DNA from: Sporosarcina psychrophila
GTDB taxonomy: Bacteria; Bacillota; Bacilli; Bacillales_A; Planococcaceae
Direction of reading: 5' to 3'
DNA: 64,000 bases
Assembly: GCF_001590685.1 (NCBI RefSeq)
Contig: NZ_CP014616.1
Span: forward strand, 3,347,001-3,411,000
Both the position numbers and the translations under genes were made by a program. The notes beneath the pieces were generated by a model. That model made no database searches and was not told the origin of the DNA. It worked only from the letters and a program-made list of their open reading frames with translations. Below, piece after piece: positions 26,043 to 35,102 of this stretch (its first letter is position 1; every line of letters starts with the position of its first letter).

Positions 26043-27089
26043 TTACTTCTTTTCCAACGTCGCTAAATAATCAAGTGCATCATCTACAGTTTCCACCGGC
26101 ACGATTTTCATTTTTGTGCCGATTTTCTCTGCCATCATTACAGCTTCTTCGTAATTAGTCAGTATTCCAGGATTTGCCGCCCTTACTTCATCAGGTAAAT
26201 CATCTGCTGGTGCGAAGAATATTTCCACGTCTTGGCGGGAAGCAGCAATCACTTTAAAGTCCGCGCCCCCAATTCTTCCGACGGTTCCATCCTCCAACAT
26301 TTCTCCAGTTCCAGCAATGTTATATCCTTTTGTGAGGTCTTCATCAAGCAACTGGTTCATAATTTCAAGTGTGAACATCAGACCCGCAGATGGTCCACCT
26401 ATATTCGATGTTTTGAAATCGACTTCTGGATCAGTCGTGAGTGTTCGATCCTCTTCAAAACGTACGCCAAGTCCTGCCCGTCCATCACTATCAGGTATCT
26501 CTTTCAAGACAAGTGTTACATCGAGCTTCTTGTCATCCCTATCCAACGAAATCTTTACTTCATCACCCAATTTCTTATCTCCAATAAGCGTAAAGAATTG
26601 TCCTGATTCTTTCAACTCCACACCGTCAACCACACGAATCTTGTCTCCAAGTTCCAAGATACCGTCGGCCGCGCCTCCTTCGAGGACCATCATGACAAAT
26701 ACACCATCATACTGGATATCAACAGGAATACCCGCTTTTTCAAATGCAACTGTAATTGCATTGAACTGTGAACCAGTCATGAGTTTCTTCTGCCGGATAT
26801 TATATTCCTTGTCATTTTCTCCATCTCTTCTTACATTTTCAGCAGGGAGAAGCTTCTTCTTATCGGTGAATTTCGATAAAACATAAGAAGCTGGTGTCGC
26901 TTTTGAAACGGAAATCGTCATAAGACTGAACGTCCCAATATCGTTGTTATCTCCGCCTACCACTTCAACGAGTGGATCCAAGTCATAAGCTCCTCCTGGC
27001 TGCGATATATAAGAATCGAGCGGGTAAATGAACAAAATGGCTATGATAACAAGCAAAACACCTATCATACTGAATCGTTTCTTTCTCAT
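26043..27089 (-). CDS. ylbL: PDZ and Lon-type serine protease, SepM/YlbL family
   Basis: A membrane-anchored protease with a single N-terminal helix (about residues 8-24), a PDZ domain (about 125-200) and a C-terminal Lon-like S16 catalytic domain. The Ser-Lys dyad is visible as Ser234 in GGPSAGL and Lys279 in GGADFKV. The active site faces outside. B. subtilis YlbL affects DNA-damage checkpoint recovery, and streptococcal SepM processes a competence peptide. The substrate here is unknown. The ATG at 27089 follows GGAGGTGGTCC; a frame extending to 27251 lacks support. Confidence 0.94.
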   Translation of the reverse strand: MRKKRFSMIGVLLVIIAILFIYPLDSYISQPGGAYDLDPLVEVVGGDNNDIGTFSLMTISVSKATPASYVLSKFTDKKKLLPAENVRRDGENDKEYNIRQKKLMTGSQFNAITVAFEKAGIPVDIQYDGVFVMMVLEGGAADGILELGDKIRVVDGVELKESGQFFTLIGDKKLGDEVKISLDRDDKKLDVTLVLKEIPDSDGRAGLGVRFEEDRTLTTDPEVDFKTSNIGGPSAGLMFTLEIMNQLLDEDLTKGYNIAGTGEMLEDGTVGRIGGADFKVIAASRQDVEIFFAPADDLPDEVRAANPGILTNYEEAVMMAEKIGTKMKIVPVETVDDALDYLATLEKK

Positions 27090-27218
27090 TTTAGGACCAC
27101 CTCCGTTAATAGCCTGTACTTTCTTTACATATATATAAGTGTAGCACCAAAAAAAGACTGACAAAAGATTTATACCTAATTTTTTCGTCATGCTTGGAAA
27201 TCGAAAGGAGCCGAGTGC

Positions 27219-28139
27219 GTGGTCAACGGAATACATGCACGCCTTTATCATATGATAAATCTTTCAGTCGTTTGGGGACTTATCATTCTGTTCATTTTAC
27301 AGCCAAGCGTTGCACATGCCGGAGCCGAAGCGGGCGCACAGTTATTTATCCATGCACTGCTTCCTTATTTACTGCCCTATATCATATTGACACAATGGCT
27401 TTTAAAAATGCCCAATCGTACACAGAAAGTACCGAAGTGGAGGCGTTTTTTGAAAGCATATGTACTCGGATCATTTGGCGGATTCCCGGTCGGTGCCGTA
27501 ACAGTAACCGAAATGATGAAAAACGGTGAATTATCTCAGAAGCAAAGCGGTCTACTTCTAGCTGCATGCCATGCACCCGGGCCGATGTTTATCATCGGCT
27601 TCGTTGGAACAGAACTTTTCGGAAATGTAAGTTCAGGGTGGAAGTTACTTGCGGCCATCCACATCGCGAATATTTTATTCTTTTTACTTGCAGTAGCTTT
27701 TCTGCACCGCGAAAGCGAAATAGAAACACCTCTTTCACAACCTCAAAAGAAAGTAAAAGGGGTGCCACTTCTAGACGCTATCAAGGAAAGTTCGACAATC
27801 ATTATTCTTGTCGCAACCACGGTCATTTTCTTTTCCTCTCTCGGAACCGTGCTGTCAACAGTTTTCACTTCGGCATTCACTGTGGAGATGGGGATTTCGA
27901 AAACAATTGCCTTAGCCATTTTCGAAATGACATCAGGTGTTCAATCAGCAACAGATCACTTTTACGGCTTGCCGTTTTTCCCTTTTCTTATCGCTGCAAT
28001 CATTTCCATGAACGGATTGAGTATCCATATGCAAGTTTTTGTCATCGCAAAGACCTGCAAAATCTCGATGACCCCTTACGTAATCGGACGAATTTGGAGC
28101 ATCATTGTCGTTCCGGTAATCTTCTACCTTATTTATTAA
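27219..28139 (+). CDS. ylbJ: YlbJ-like integral membrane protein (nucleoside-recognition GATE fold)
   Basis: A 306-residue polytopic protein with about eight hydrophobic segments. The conserved half-repeats GSFGGFPVGA (about 85-94) and HAPGPMFIIGF (about 117-127), and the matching second-half region FEMTSGVQSA, fit the nucleoside-recognition/GATE fold of YlbJ and SpIVB-like transporters. YlbJ is a sigma-E dependent sporulation protein in B. subtilis. The protein here is about 60-100 residues shorter than typical YlbJ, mainly at the N-terminus and in the linker. The GTG start at 27219 lies nine bases after AAAGGAG. The location between ylbL and coaD supports the call. Confidence 0.82.
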   Translation: MVNGIHARLYHMINLSVVWGLIILFILQPSVAHAGAEAGAQLFIHALLPYLLPYIILTQWLLKMPNRTQKVPKWRRFLKAYVLGSFGGFPVGAVTVTEMMKNGELSQKQSGLLLAACHAPGPMFIIGFVGTELFGNVSSGWKLLAAIHIANILFFLLAVAFLHRESEIETPLSQPQKKVKGVPLLDAIKESSTIIILVATTVIFFSSLGTVLSTVFTSAFTVEMGISKTIALAIFEMTSGVQSATDHFYGLPFFPFLIAAIISMNGLSIHMQVFVIAKTCKISMTPYVIGRIWSIIVVPVIFYLIY

Positions 28140-28142
28140 TAT

Positions 28143-28184
28143 AAAATGGTTATGATGAAAGTTTAATTTCATCATAACCATTTA
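28143..28184. terminator. Bidirectional hairpin between ylbJ and coaD
   Basis: A perfect 17-bp stem (28144-28160 with 28167-28183) with a six-base loop sits between two convergent stop codons. The flanking A and T tracts are short, so termination may be moderate. Confidence 0.8.
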
Positions 28185-28188
28185 ACAA

Positions 28189-29229
<1,041 letters not shown>

Positions 29230-29233
<4 letters not shown>

Positions 29234-30669
29234 TTGTCGCCCTCCTCTGCCAGTGTTGACATTCTGATGATATCAATCGTATCTGCCGTTTTCTCGACAC
29301 TTAATAGGAACAACCGTTTAAACCAACTCTCTTCAAAATATAAATCACCTTCCAGTACTTCGAATGGCATAGTTACAACATCGTATTTTTGTTCATTATA
29401 GACATAGAATAGTTCTTTCCTAGGAAATCTAAATTTCCTGATGCCATTTTCAATGTAAATGGACCGCGCATTCGTCTTGATGGTATAGCCCGCAAGGTTT
29501 AAAATTCTCTTCGCTGGATACAGGGTCTTTCCATCCTTCAATAGAATTCGAATATCTGTAGTGCTAGTGCCATCAAATTTGATTTCCCGTGGATCTTCGA
29601 TAAGAAACGGATGAGCAGTTGTATCATCATGAATATTTTTCGTAAAGTAAGATGTCTTAAAGCCTGTTATCTCTCCGGCTATCGCGTCCAAAACAGATGC
29701 ATTAAGCTCTTGCCCTGTCATATTATTCAACACTTTTTTGAATTTCCCTAGTTCCTCTACTGTAATTGATTCAGTAAGGACTTGATAAGCTTTACGTGAT
29801 TTCCCGAGTCCTGTTGGCGTTTCTCCTAGAATCGAAGCTACCAGTTCGGCCGTCATGCGTTCGTTTTCGGGTATTGTAAAACGCGCATACATACTTTCCC
29901 TTAGCAATCGAACCGATACCTTATCCACATCCGCATTTTTTGAAACGATAAACCGGGTAGCATTAACAGCCTGACGTGTATCATCAATTACAATCGTTGA
30001 ATGATTGGCATCAATTGCTTTAAGTACGTTATCCACTTCCCCAAGTTGCTCAGTATTGCCGCTTTCCCCAAATACCGAGAGCCTATCCCCAGCATAGAGC
30101 ACAGGCAAATTATTCCGCTGCCAATAAAGTTCCTTGACTTCTCCCTTGCCACGGAATAATGAATAATTGATGTTCGTCATTTTTTTAGTACCCACTCGCT
30201 CCAAACCATTTACCCATAATCCACCAACCCCTGTTTCATCAGTCATATGGAATAATGTGTACGAGGCAGAAGAAGCATGTAGTGTAGCGAACGGTTCGTT
30301 GAATAGAGCTGTTTGTTTTAGAGGTCCTTTTTTGGGTATTTCATACGAAATGGATTGTCGTCCATTCTCCCCTTCAAGAAAAGCGATAGAATTCTCATCC
30401 ATTCGATTGCAGGATGTTGCGTCCGCAAGATAACAAGAACGATTGGTGCTGGCTTTTGGCCAAACAATTTCATACCGCATGTCCAATAAGCCACTGAAAT
30501 GCTGGCGGATATGAAGAGCATCGGGACGATTTACCACTTCAATCTCTTGGGTGAACTTTACAACGCTAGGCTCTTTACTGTCTGCGCCTACCGCTTGATA
30601 ATAATGCATATAAATTAGAAGACCGTTCACAATCAGTAAAAGAAACATAGTCCTTACGATAAATTTCAA
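29230..30669 (-). CDS. Uncharacterised membrane-anchored extracytoplasmic protein
   Basis: I do not recognise this 479-residue protein. It has one N-terminal membrane helix (about residues 4-20) and otherwise reads as an exported globular protein. The N-terminal half (about 30-200) is rich in beta-type sequence, with two Cys in RSCYLADATSCNR that could form a disulfide. The middle (about 210-330) is mixed. The C-terminal 100 residues (RILLKDGKTLYPAKRILNLA, then IENG and FPRKELFYVYNEQ) resemble the stalk domain that is annotated as copper amine oxidase N-terminal-like in cell-surface proteins. The start is TTG after GGGGGTGTAGGAT. It overlaps rsmD by four bases, so it is co-translated with rsmD-coaD. 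Confidence 0.85.
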
Positions 30670-30765
30670 ATCCTACACCCCCTAGGACGAATTGATGAAT
30701 GCACCTTGGCGCTCACAATGGTATGATAAGTCTAGATTTACGTATTTAGAAAGGTAGTGTTATGT

Positions 30766-31161
30766 ATGATATTAAATCAACGATTCATAGAGCTTGGCGA
30801 AGGATATGGAGATGTTTATGAACTATGCGAATTAATCAAGTCGAATAGCGACCGCCTGCATAGGACGTTCATCTTATCCTCAGAAACACCTTCAGGTCAT
30901 GCACTGTCACTCGCAGCAGCCTTCGAACCCGCAAATGACGGTAAGTTCATGCCTATTTACATTTGCCGGGAAGGAATTATCCAGCAGAATACCATCAAAT
31001 CAAAAAGAAGGCTACTTTTTGAGGAAACAGCAGAGAAAGTTGGGAGCACGCCAGCAGTTATCGAGTTGAAAAACTCTTCAGTATTTGCGGAAACTGAGTT
31101 GTTTTATCAATACACAATTGGTATTCTGCGTATCAACAAGCTGCTCCCTCCATTAAGATAG
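30766..31161 (+). CDS. Conserved hypothetical cytoplasmic protein
   Basis: A 131-residue soluble protein with no membrane segment or signal peptide. I do not recognise the family with confidence. Notable parts are the N-terminal RFIELGEGYGDVYEL, a central SSETPSGHALSLA and PIYICREG, and a C-terminal helix ending INKLLPPLR. It lies between the rsmD group and ylbG, on the plus strand. I chose the ATG at 30766; the GTG at 30757 nearly touches the AAAGG ribosome binding site. Normal codon use and composition suggest a real gene. Confidence 0.75.
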   Translation: MILNQRFIELGEGYGDVYELCELIKSNSDRLHRTFILSSETPSGHALSLAAAFEPANDGKFMPIYICREGIIQQNTIKSKRRLLFEETAEKVGSTPAVIELKNSSVFAETELFYQYTIGILRINKLLPPLR

Positions 31162-31164
31162 TTC

Positions 31165-31437
31165 TTATAACCCGGTTTTATAATCATATTCTTTCGCTTT
31201 ATCCGGTTTGGCATTTTCGTATTCCGTTTTCACAAATGGGCGGTAGGACGGCAAAACCTTTTTTACAGATGGAAGACGTTCTATTTTCCCCATGACCGTA
31301 TCGACATCTTCCATATTGCAATAAAGGACAACATACTTCATTGTGCGTGATATATAATGGACATGACCGTATTTTCGAAATGACTTTGCTTGTTTTAAAT
31401 GATGAAGATAGACAATAATACCTTGACGATCGATCAT
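31165..31437 (-). CDS. ylbG: YlbG family protein (DUF2129)
   Basis: A 90-residue cytoplasmic protein matching YlbG, with the core [20 protein letters not shown] near the N-terminus and KYVVLYCN in the middle. Function is unknown. The ATG at 31437 follows AAGAGGGGAAATCT. An open frame continues upstream to 31776, but that part is only the translation of three dispersed repeat units and is not part of the gene. Confidence 0.92.
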   Translation of the reverse strand: MIDRQGIIVYLHHLKQAKSFRKYGHVHYISRTMKYVVLYCNMEDVDTVMGKIERLPSVKKVLPSYRPFVKTEYENAKPDKAKEYDYKTGL

Positions 31438-31504
31438 AGATTTCCCCTCTTTTCCTAACCCATACAATACCATAGGACTGAAAAGCCCTGCAACAATAGA
31501 AATG

Positions 31505-31882
31505 CAGAAGGCGTCGTGTAGCCCCGACAAGCGCTGGAGGGCCACAGGAAAAAGGCGTTCTTTGCCTTTATCCTGGGGACTGAAGCGACTCGAGGGGCTG
31601 ACGCCTGAAGCTGGACAATAAGAAAAGCGGAAGGCGTCGTGTAGCCCCGATAAGCGCTGGAGGGCCACAGGAAAAAGGCGTTCTTTGCCTTTATCCTGGG
31701 GACTGAAGCGACTCGAGGGGCTGACGCCTGGAGCTGGACAATAAGAAAAGCGGAAGGCGCCCGCTAGATGCGACAAGTAGGTGGGATGCAGTTCAATCCC
31801 ACCCTGCTGGAGGACTTGAATATAAGGCGCTCTTTGCCTTTATATTCAAGAAGGAAGGCGGAAGACGCCTGAATCTGGACAC
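31505..31882 (+). repeat. Dispersed structured repeat, copy 4: three tandem 123-bp units
   Basis: Units start at 31507, 31630 and 31753, a period of exactly 123 bp. The first two are nearly identical; the third keeps only the ends and a hairpin and has a changed middle. Each begins AAAAGCGGAAGGCG, carries a hairpin around GGCGTTCTTTGCC, then GACTGAAGCGACTCGAGGGG, and ends in CTGGAGCTGGACA or a variant. Confidence 0.92.
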
Positions 31883-31891
31883 TGAATATTG

Positions 31892-31920
31892 CTGACAACG
31901 TCAATATTTTGCCCTATAAT
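31892..31920 (+). promoter_or_regulatory. Sigma-A promoter of the GDPD-like gene
   Basis: CTGACA (31892-31897) and TATAAT (31915-31920) are separated by 17 bp and lie just after the tandem repeats. The gene starts 42 bp downstream of the -10 box. Confidence 0.85.
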
Positions 31921-31961
31921 GGGAAAAATAGAGCTGATTCTTAAGGAGGCATCTAAACTAA

Positions 31962-32873
31962 ATGGGTAGAAAAACAAATGTGGTCCTTACAGTAGGTGCG
32001 GCAGGCGTTGCCGCGTGGGCAGCTTCCAAAGTTGTCGCAAAACCGGTACCACGTGAAGGTAAAAAAGCACTCGATTTCGATAATCCAGTCATTCTTGCCC
32101 ACCGAGGTGGACTAGCAGAGGCTCCTGAGAATACATTGGCCGCATTTTCAAAATCGGCCGAGCTTGGCGTACATGGTTTTGCAGTTGATATCCGGTTAAC
32201 AAAAGACGAGGAAATCATTGTTTTTCACGATGAATTTGCAGATCGAACAACAGATTTCTCTGGAAGAATTGCCGACTATACCCTTAGCGAATTGAAAATG
32301 GCTGATGCAGGTTATCAATTTGAAGATGAGGATGGAAATCATTCTTACCGTGGAAAAAACGTAGAAATTATTACCCTTCGTGAACTAATACAGAAGTTTC
32401 CGCATATGCTAATTGTTATTAATCTAAAAGATTCTCCTGATACATACGAAGGTAGCTTGATTCCTTCCAAAATTTGGAGACTTCTTGAAGAGCTGGGTGC
32501 TGAAGACTGTGTCGCAGTAACAAGCTCATATGATGAACAGACCGACAGATTTAACTTGTACGCACAAAACAAAGTTGCAACCGGTGCGGGTGATAACGAA
32601 GTAAAAAGAGCATACGCCTCTTTTACAAGCATGTTCGGTCATCTTTATAGTCCCCGTGCAGACTTGTTCAGAATTCCAGAAAAACTGGGCGTATTTTCTC
32701 TCGGCACTGAAAGTTTCATGAAGTTTCTTACCCAAATTAATATTCCAGTTTATTTTGAAGGTGTGAATGATAAAGAGTCGTTCGTTAAACTTTTACATGT
32801 TGGAGCAGCTGGTTTCATCACAGACAGACCGACCGTCGCGATGAAAATTGTCCAAGAAAACGTAGGCGATTAA
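31962..32873 (+). CDS. Glycerophosphodiester phosphodiesterase-like protein with altered metal ligands
   Basis: A 303-residue protein with an N-terminal hydrophobic anchor (about 6-22) and a GDPD TIM barrel. HRGG (47-50), ENT (56-58), the His of FHDEF (89) and RTTD are in place. In active enzymes the first metal site reads ExD; here it is Ala74-Val-Asp76. The later conserved acidic residue before Lys (IExK/IDxK) is Asn154 in INLKDSPD. Both changes remove metal ligands, so activity is doubtful. The ATG follows TAAGGAGGCATC. A strong terminator follows. Confidence 0.9.
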   Translation: MGRKTNVVLTVGAAGVAAWAASKVVAKPVPREGKKALDFDNPVILAHRGGLAEAPENTLAAFSKSAELGVHGFAVDIRLTKDEEIIVFHDEFADRTTDFSGRIADYTLSELKMADAGYQFEDEDGNHSYRGKNVEIITLRELIQKFPHMLIVINLKDSPDTYEGSLIPSKIWRLLEELGAEDCVAVTSSYDEQTDRFNLYAQNKVATGAGDNEVKRAYASFTSMFGHLYSPRADLFRIPEKLGVFSLGTESFMKFLTQINIPVYFEGVNDKESFVKLLHVGAAGFITDRPTVAMKIVQENVGD

Positions 32874-32875
32874 AC

Positions 32876-32931
32876 AAAAAACAGGTTGCATCCATGTCGA
32901 CTTTCCGACATGGATGCAACCTGTTTTTTTT
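32876..32931. terminator. Strong terminator after the GDPD-like gene
   Basis: A stem of more than 20 bp (AAAACAGGTTGCATCCATG with its complement) and a short loop ACTTTC are flanked by A7 and T8. It starts 3 bp past the stop codon and can work in both directions. Confidence 0.95.
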
Positions 32932-33058
32932 ATGTCTAGACTCCAGGCGCCAACCCCTCGGGTCATAAGTCGTTTTGCTGTGGGGCTGAAGTACGCCTCC
33001 TCGCAAACCGTCTTATGCCTTTCGGGGCTGGACGGCGCCTTCCGCTTTTCTTGTTTAA
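32931..33058 (-). repeat. Dispersed structured repeat, copy 5
   Basis: On the minus strand it starts AGAAAAGCGGAAGGCGCCG three bases after the ylbF stop codon and ends GGCGCCTGGAGTCTAGACA. The middle closely matches copy 1 at 18530, including AGCCCCGAAAGGCATAAGAC and AGCAAAACGACTTATGACCC. Confidence 0.9.
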
Positions 33059-33495
33059 GCCGAACACGAACAGCCTCCGCCGGTGCCGCAACTTCCTCCG
33101 CAAGATGAGTCGGAAAAGAATGCACTGCCAGCCGGAACTTTTACTTCATCCGAAACCGATTTAGCGATAATTGAACCAATTTCGTCAAATATAAATTGAA
33201 CGTCATTCTCAGCCAATCGAAGAGCCGCAACCCGTTCGTTCATATCAAGCTCACGTTTTTGTACGCGGATGCTTTTCATTACTATATTATGATCCGGATG
33301 GTATCTTCCGAATCGTTGAACTTCTTCATAACGTTCCTTCATTGCCGTGAACTCTTGAATTGACTTCACAAGTTCATTGTCTGAATAGACATCATCATGG
33401 GCTTTGCGGTATTCAGCTACCGCTTCAGAAGAGAGCAACATTGCCGTTAAGTCTTCTGCATCTTCAATGATGGTGATCCATTCGTCTGTCATCAT
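33055..33495 (-). CDS. ylbF: YlbF, RNase/biofilm regulator (Y-complex subunit)
   Basis: In B. subtilis YlbF forms a complex with YmcA and YaaT that influences RNase Y, competence and sporulation, and binds iron-sulfur clusters. The 146-residue protein has the helical YlbF/YmcA domain (about 1-115) and a Cys-rich tail, CGGSCGTGGGCSCSA, whose four Cys fit the cluster ligand role. The ATG at 33495 follows GGAGGGGATC. A dispersed repeat begins right after its stop codon. In B. subtilis ylbF and ylbG are adjacent; here the GDPD-like gene and repeats separate them. Confidence 0.95.
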   Translation of the reverse strand: MMTDEWITIIEDAEDLTAMLLSSEAVAEYRKAHDDVYSDNELVKSIQEFTAMKERYEEVQRFGRYHPDHNIVMKSIRVQKRELDMNERVAALRLAENDVQFIFDEIGSIIAKSVSDEVKVPAGSAFFSDSSCGGSCGTGGGCSCSA

Positions 33496-33552
33496 AGAAT
33501 GATCCCCTCCAATCATCCATTTATCATAACAGAAGAGATGGTAAACTTGCAT

Positions 33553-34992
33553 CTATTCCATATTTATTTCTTTAATATCCAAAAACGTTTTTTCAGAAAG
33601 AGCACGTGCTGCTTCTTCGAGATCAGAAAATGGTATCAGACCATCAGCCGTGTGCTGCGATTTTTCATGACCTTTTCCAGCAATTAGGACGATATCACCC
33701 GGCGCCGCGCAAAAAATCGCTTTTCGTATTGCATATTTCCGATCTAGTTCGGCTTCAATCGCCGAACATTCACCTCCGAAACCCTCCATAATATCCGAAA
33801 TAATTGCTTTAGGATCTTCATTTCTTGGATTATCGGATGTAACAATGACAATTGAAGAATACAGGACAGCGAGTTCACCCATCTCAGCTCTTTTTCCTTT
33901 ATCTCGTTGGCCGCCGCACCCAAAGACTGTAATCAGTCTCCCATAACACGAATTGGATAGCGTTTGCAGTACCGCTTCAAGCGCATCTGGCGTATGAGCA
34001 TAATCTACGTAAACTTTTACACCATCCCGCTCTAGTTGCTGCAATCTACCTTCTGGAAGCTGTAACAGTTCGCAGTGCAGCAAAATATCATCTAAGTAAT
34101 AGCCAAGGACAAGAAGTGCACTAATTGCTGCTAATGTATTCATCCGATTATAATGACCCAGTATATCAGGATTCATTTTTAGTTCTGGGACTTGGACGTC
34201 AGCTGACGAATTCGTCCCAAAATAAACCAGTGGAACAGTTGCATTTTGAACCATTTTCACACATTCTTTATCATCATTGTTAACAATGAATGTTTTCGCC
34301 ATTTGAATTAAACGCTTTTTCGCATTTATATAAGCAAACTTTCCACCATGTTCTTCGTAATGATCAGTCCCAATATTCAATAGTATTCCAATGTCGATAT
34401 CACAATGATCTAAACGATTCGAAGACAATCCAAGTGATGATGCTTCAAGAACAATATGACTAACATTTTCATCAACACATTTCTTTAATAAAGGATGGAG
34501 GTATTCCGCGGGTAATGTTGTCATTTTGGGGCATTCATAATCAATCTTAACGCCATCGATAAAAATGCCTGTCGTACCGATAACAGCCACCCGATTTCCA
34601 AATTTGCTTAATAACTGACCGATGAAATGTGTAACTGTCGTTTTTCCATTTGTTCCAGTCACCGCAATCATTTTCATTCTTTTGGCAGGATTACCAACTA
34701 ATTGCGCACTTGCATGAGACATGAACTTTGTGCAATCCGAAACCGTAATGACAACAACATCAGCTGGTATTTCTGTCAAATTTGTTCTATCAATAACAAT
34801 AGCTGCAGCACCTTGTTCAATTGCTTTTTTAATATACTTCACACCATCGCTTTGATTACCTTTTCTGGCTACAAACACGCATCCTTTCTTTACCCGTGAA
34901 GAATCTTCGGTTATTCCCGTGACAACAGTCCTGAGTTCCCCGCCATTGACTGTACAAGGCCAGTCTTTTATAAGCTCCGTTAAAAACAGCAC
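33553..34992 (-). CDS. murE: UDP-MurNAc-tripeptide ligase MurE, meso-diaminopimelate type
   Basis: MurE adds the third residue to UDP-MurNAc-L-Ala-D-Glu. The 479-residue protein has the ATP loop GTNGKTT (about 113-119), the motif EASSLGLSSNR, HYNRMNTLAA, and VYVDYAHTPDALE. The specificity motif is DNPR (387-390), followed later by GKGHE; both are the meso-DAP form, whereas lysine-adding enzymes usually have DDPN. It is outside the dcw cluster, divergent from an aspartokinase. The start is unsure: a strong AAGGGGAG (34997-35004) precedes GTG codons at 34995 and 34992, while the ATG at 35013 lacks a ribosome binding site. Confidence 0.93.
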   Translation of the reverse strand: MLFLTELIKDWPCTVNGGELRTVVTGITEDSSRVKKGCVFVARKGNQSDGVKYIKKAIEQGAAAIVIDRTNLTEIPADVVVITVSDCTKFMSHASAQLVGNPAKRMKMIAVTGTNGKTTVTHFIGQLLSKFGNRVAVIGTTGIFIDGVKIDYECPKMTTLPAEYLHPLLKKCVDENVSHIVLEASSLGLSSNRLDHCDIDIGILLNIGTDHYEEHGGKFAYINAKKRLIQMAKTFIVNNDDKECVKMVQNATVPLVYFGTNSSADVQVPELKMNPDILGHYNRMNTLAAISALLVLGYYLDDILLHCELLQLPEGRLQQLERDGVKVYVDYAHTPDALEAVLQTLSNSCYGRLITVFGCGGQRDKGKRAEMGELAVLYSSIVIVTSDNPRNEDPKAIISDIMEGFGGECSAIEAELDRKYAIRKAIFCAAPGDIVLIAGKGHEKSQHTADGLIPFSDLEEAARALSEKTFLDIKEINME

Positions 34993-35045
34993 CACTCTCC
35001 CCTTCCCGAACATTTTTCTGTGAAAATGAATATATTGAGAGCGAA

Positions 35046-35061
35046 CATACTTTATCGTATG
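35046..35061. promoter_or_regulatory. CATAC...GTATG dyad between murE and the aspartokinase gene
   Basis: The sequence CATACTTTATCGTATG presents CATACTTT on the plus strand and CATACGAT on the minus strand. Each matches seven of eight positions of the sigma-E -10 consensus CATACAnT, one for each divergent gene. No -35 element at the right distance stands out on either strand, so this is only a candidate. Confidence 0.35.
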
Positions 35062-35102
35062 AAAAGAACTCAATGAACGTCACGAAGAAAGTTGGGAGCC
35101 TT

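Noticed and set aside
31438..31776. Long N-terminal extension of YlbG
   Set aside because: The extension is the translation of dispersed repeat units. The internal ATG at 31437 has a strong ribosome binding site and gives the normal 90-residue YlbG.
35014..35060. A complete sigma-E or sigma-G promoter for the aspartokinase gene
   Set aside because: The -10-like CATAC is present, but the only AT-rich -35 candidates are 12-13 bp away instead of 16-18 bp.
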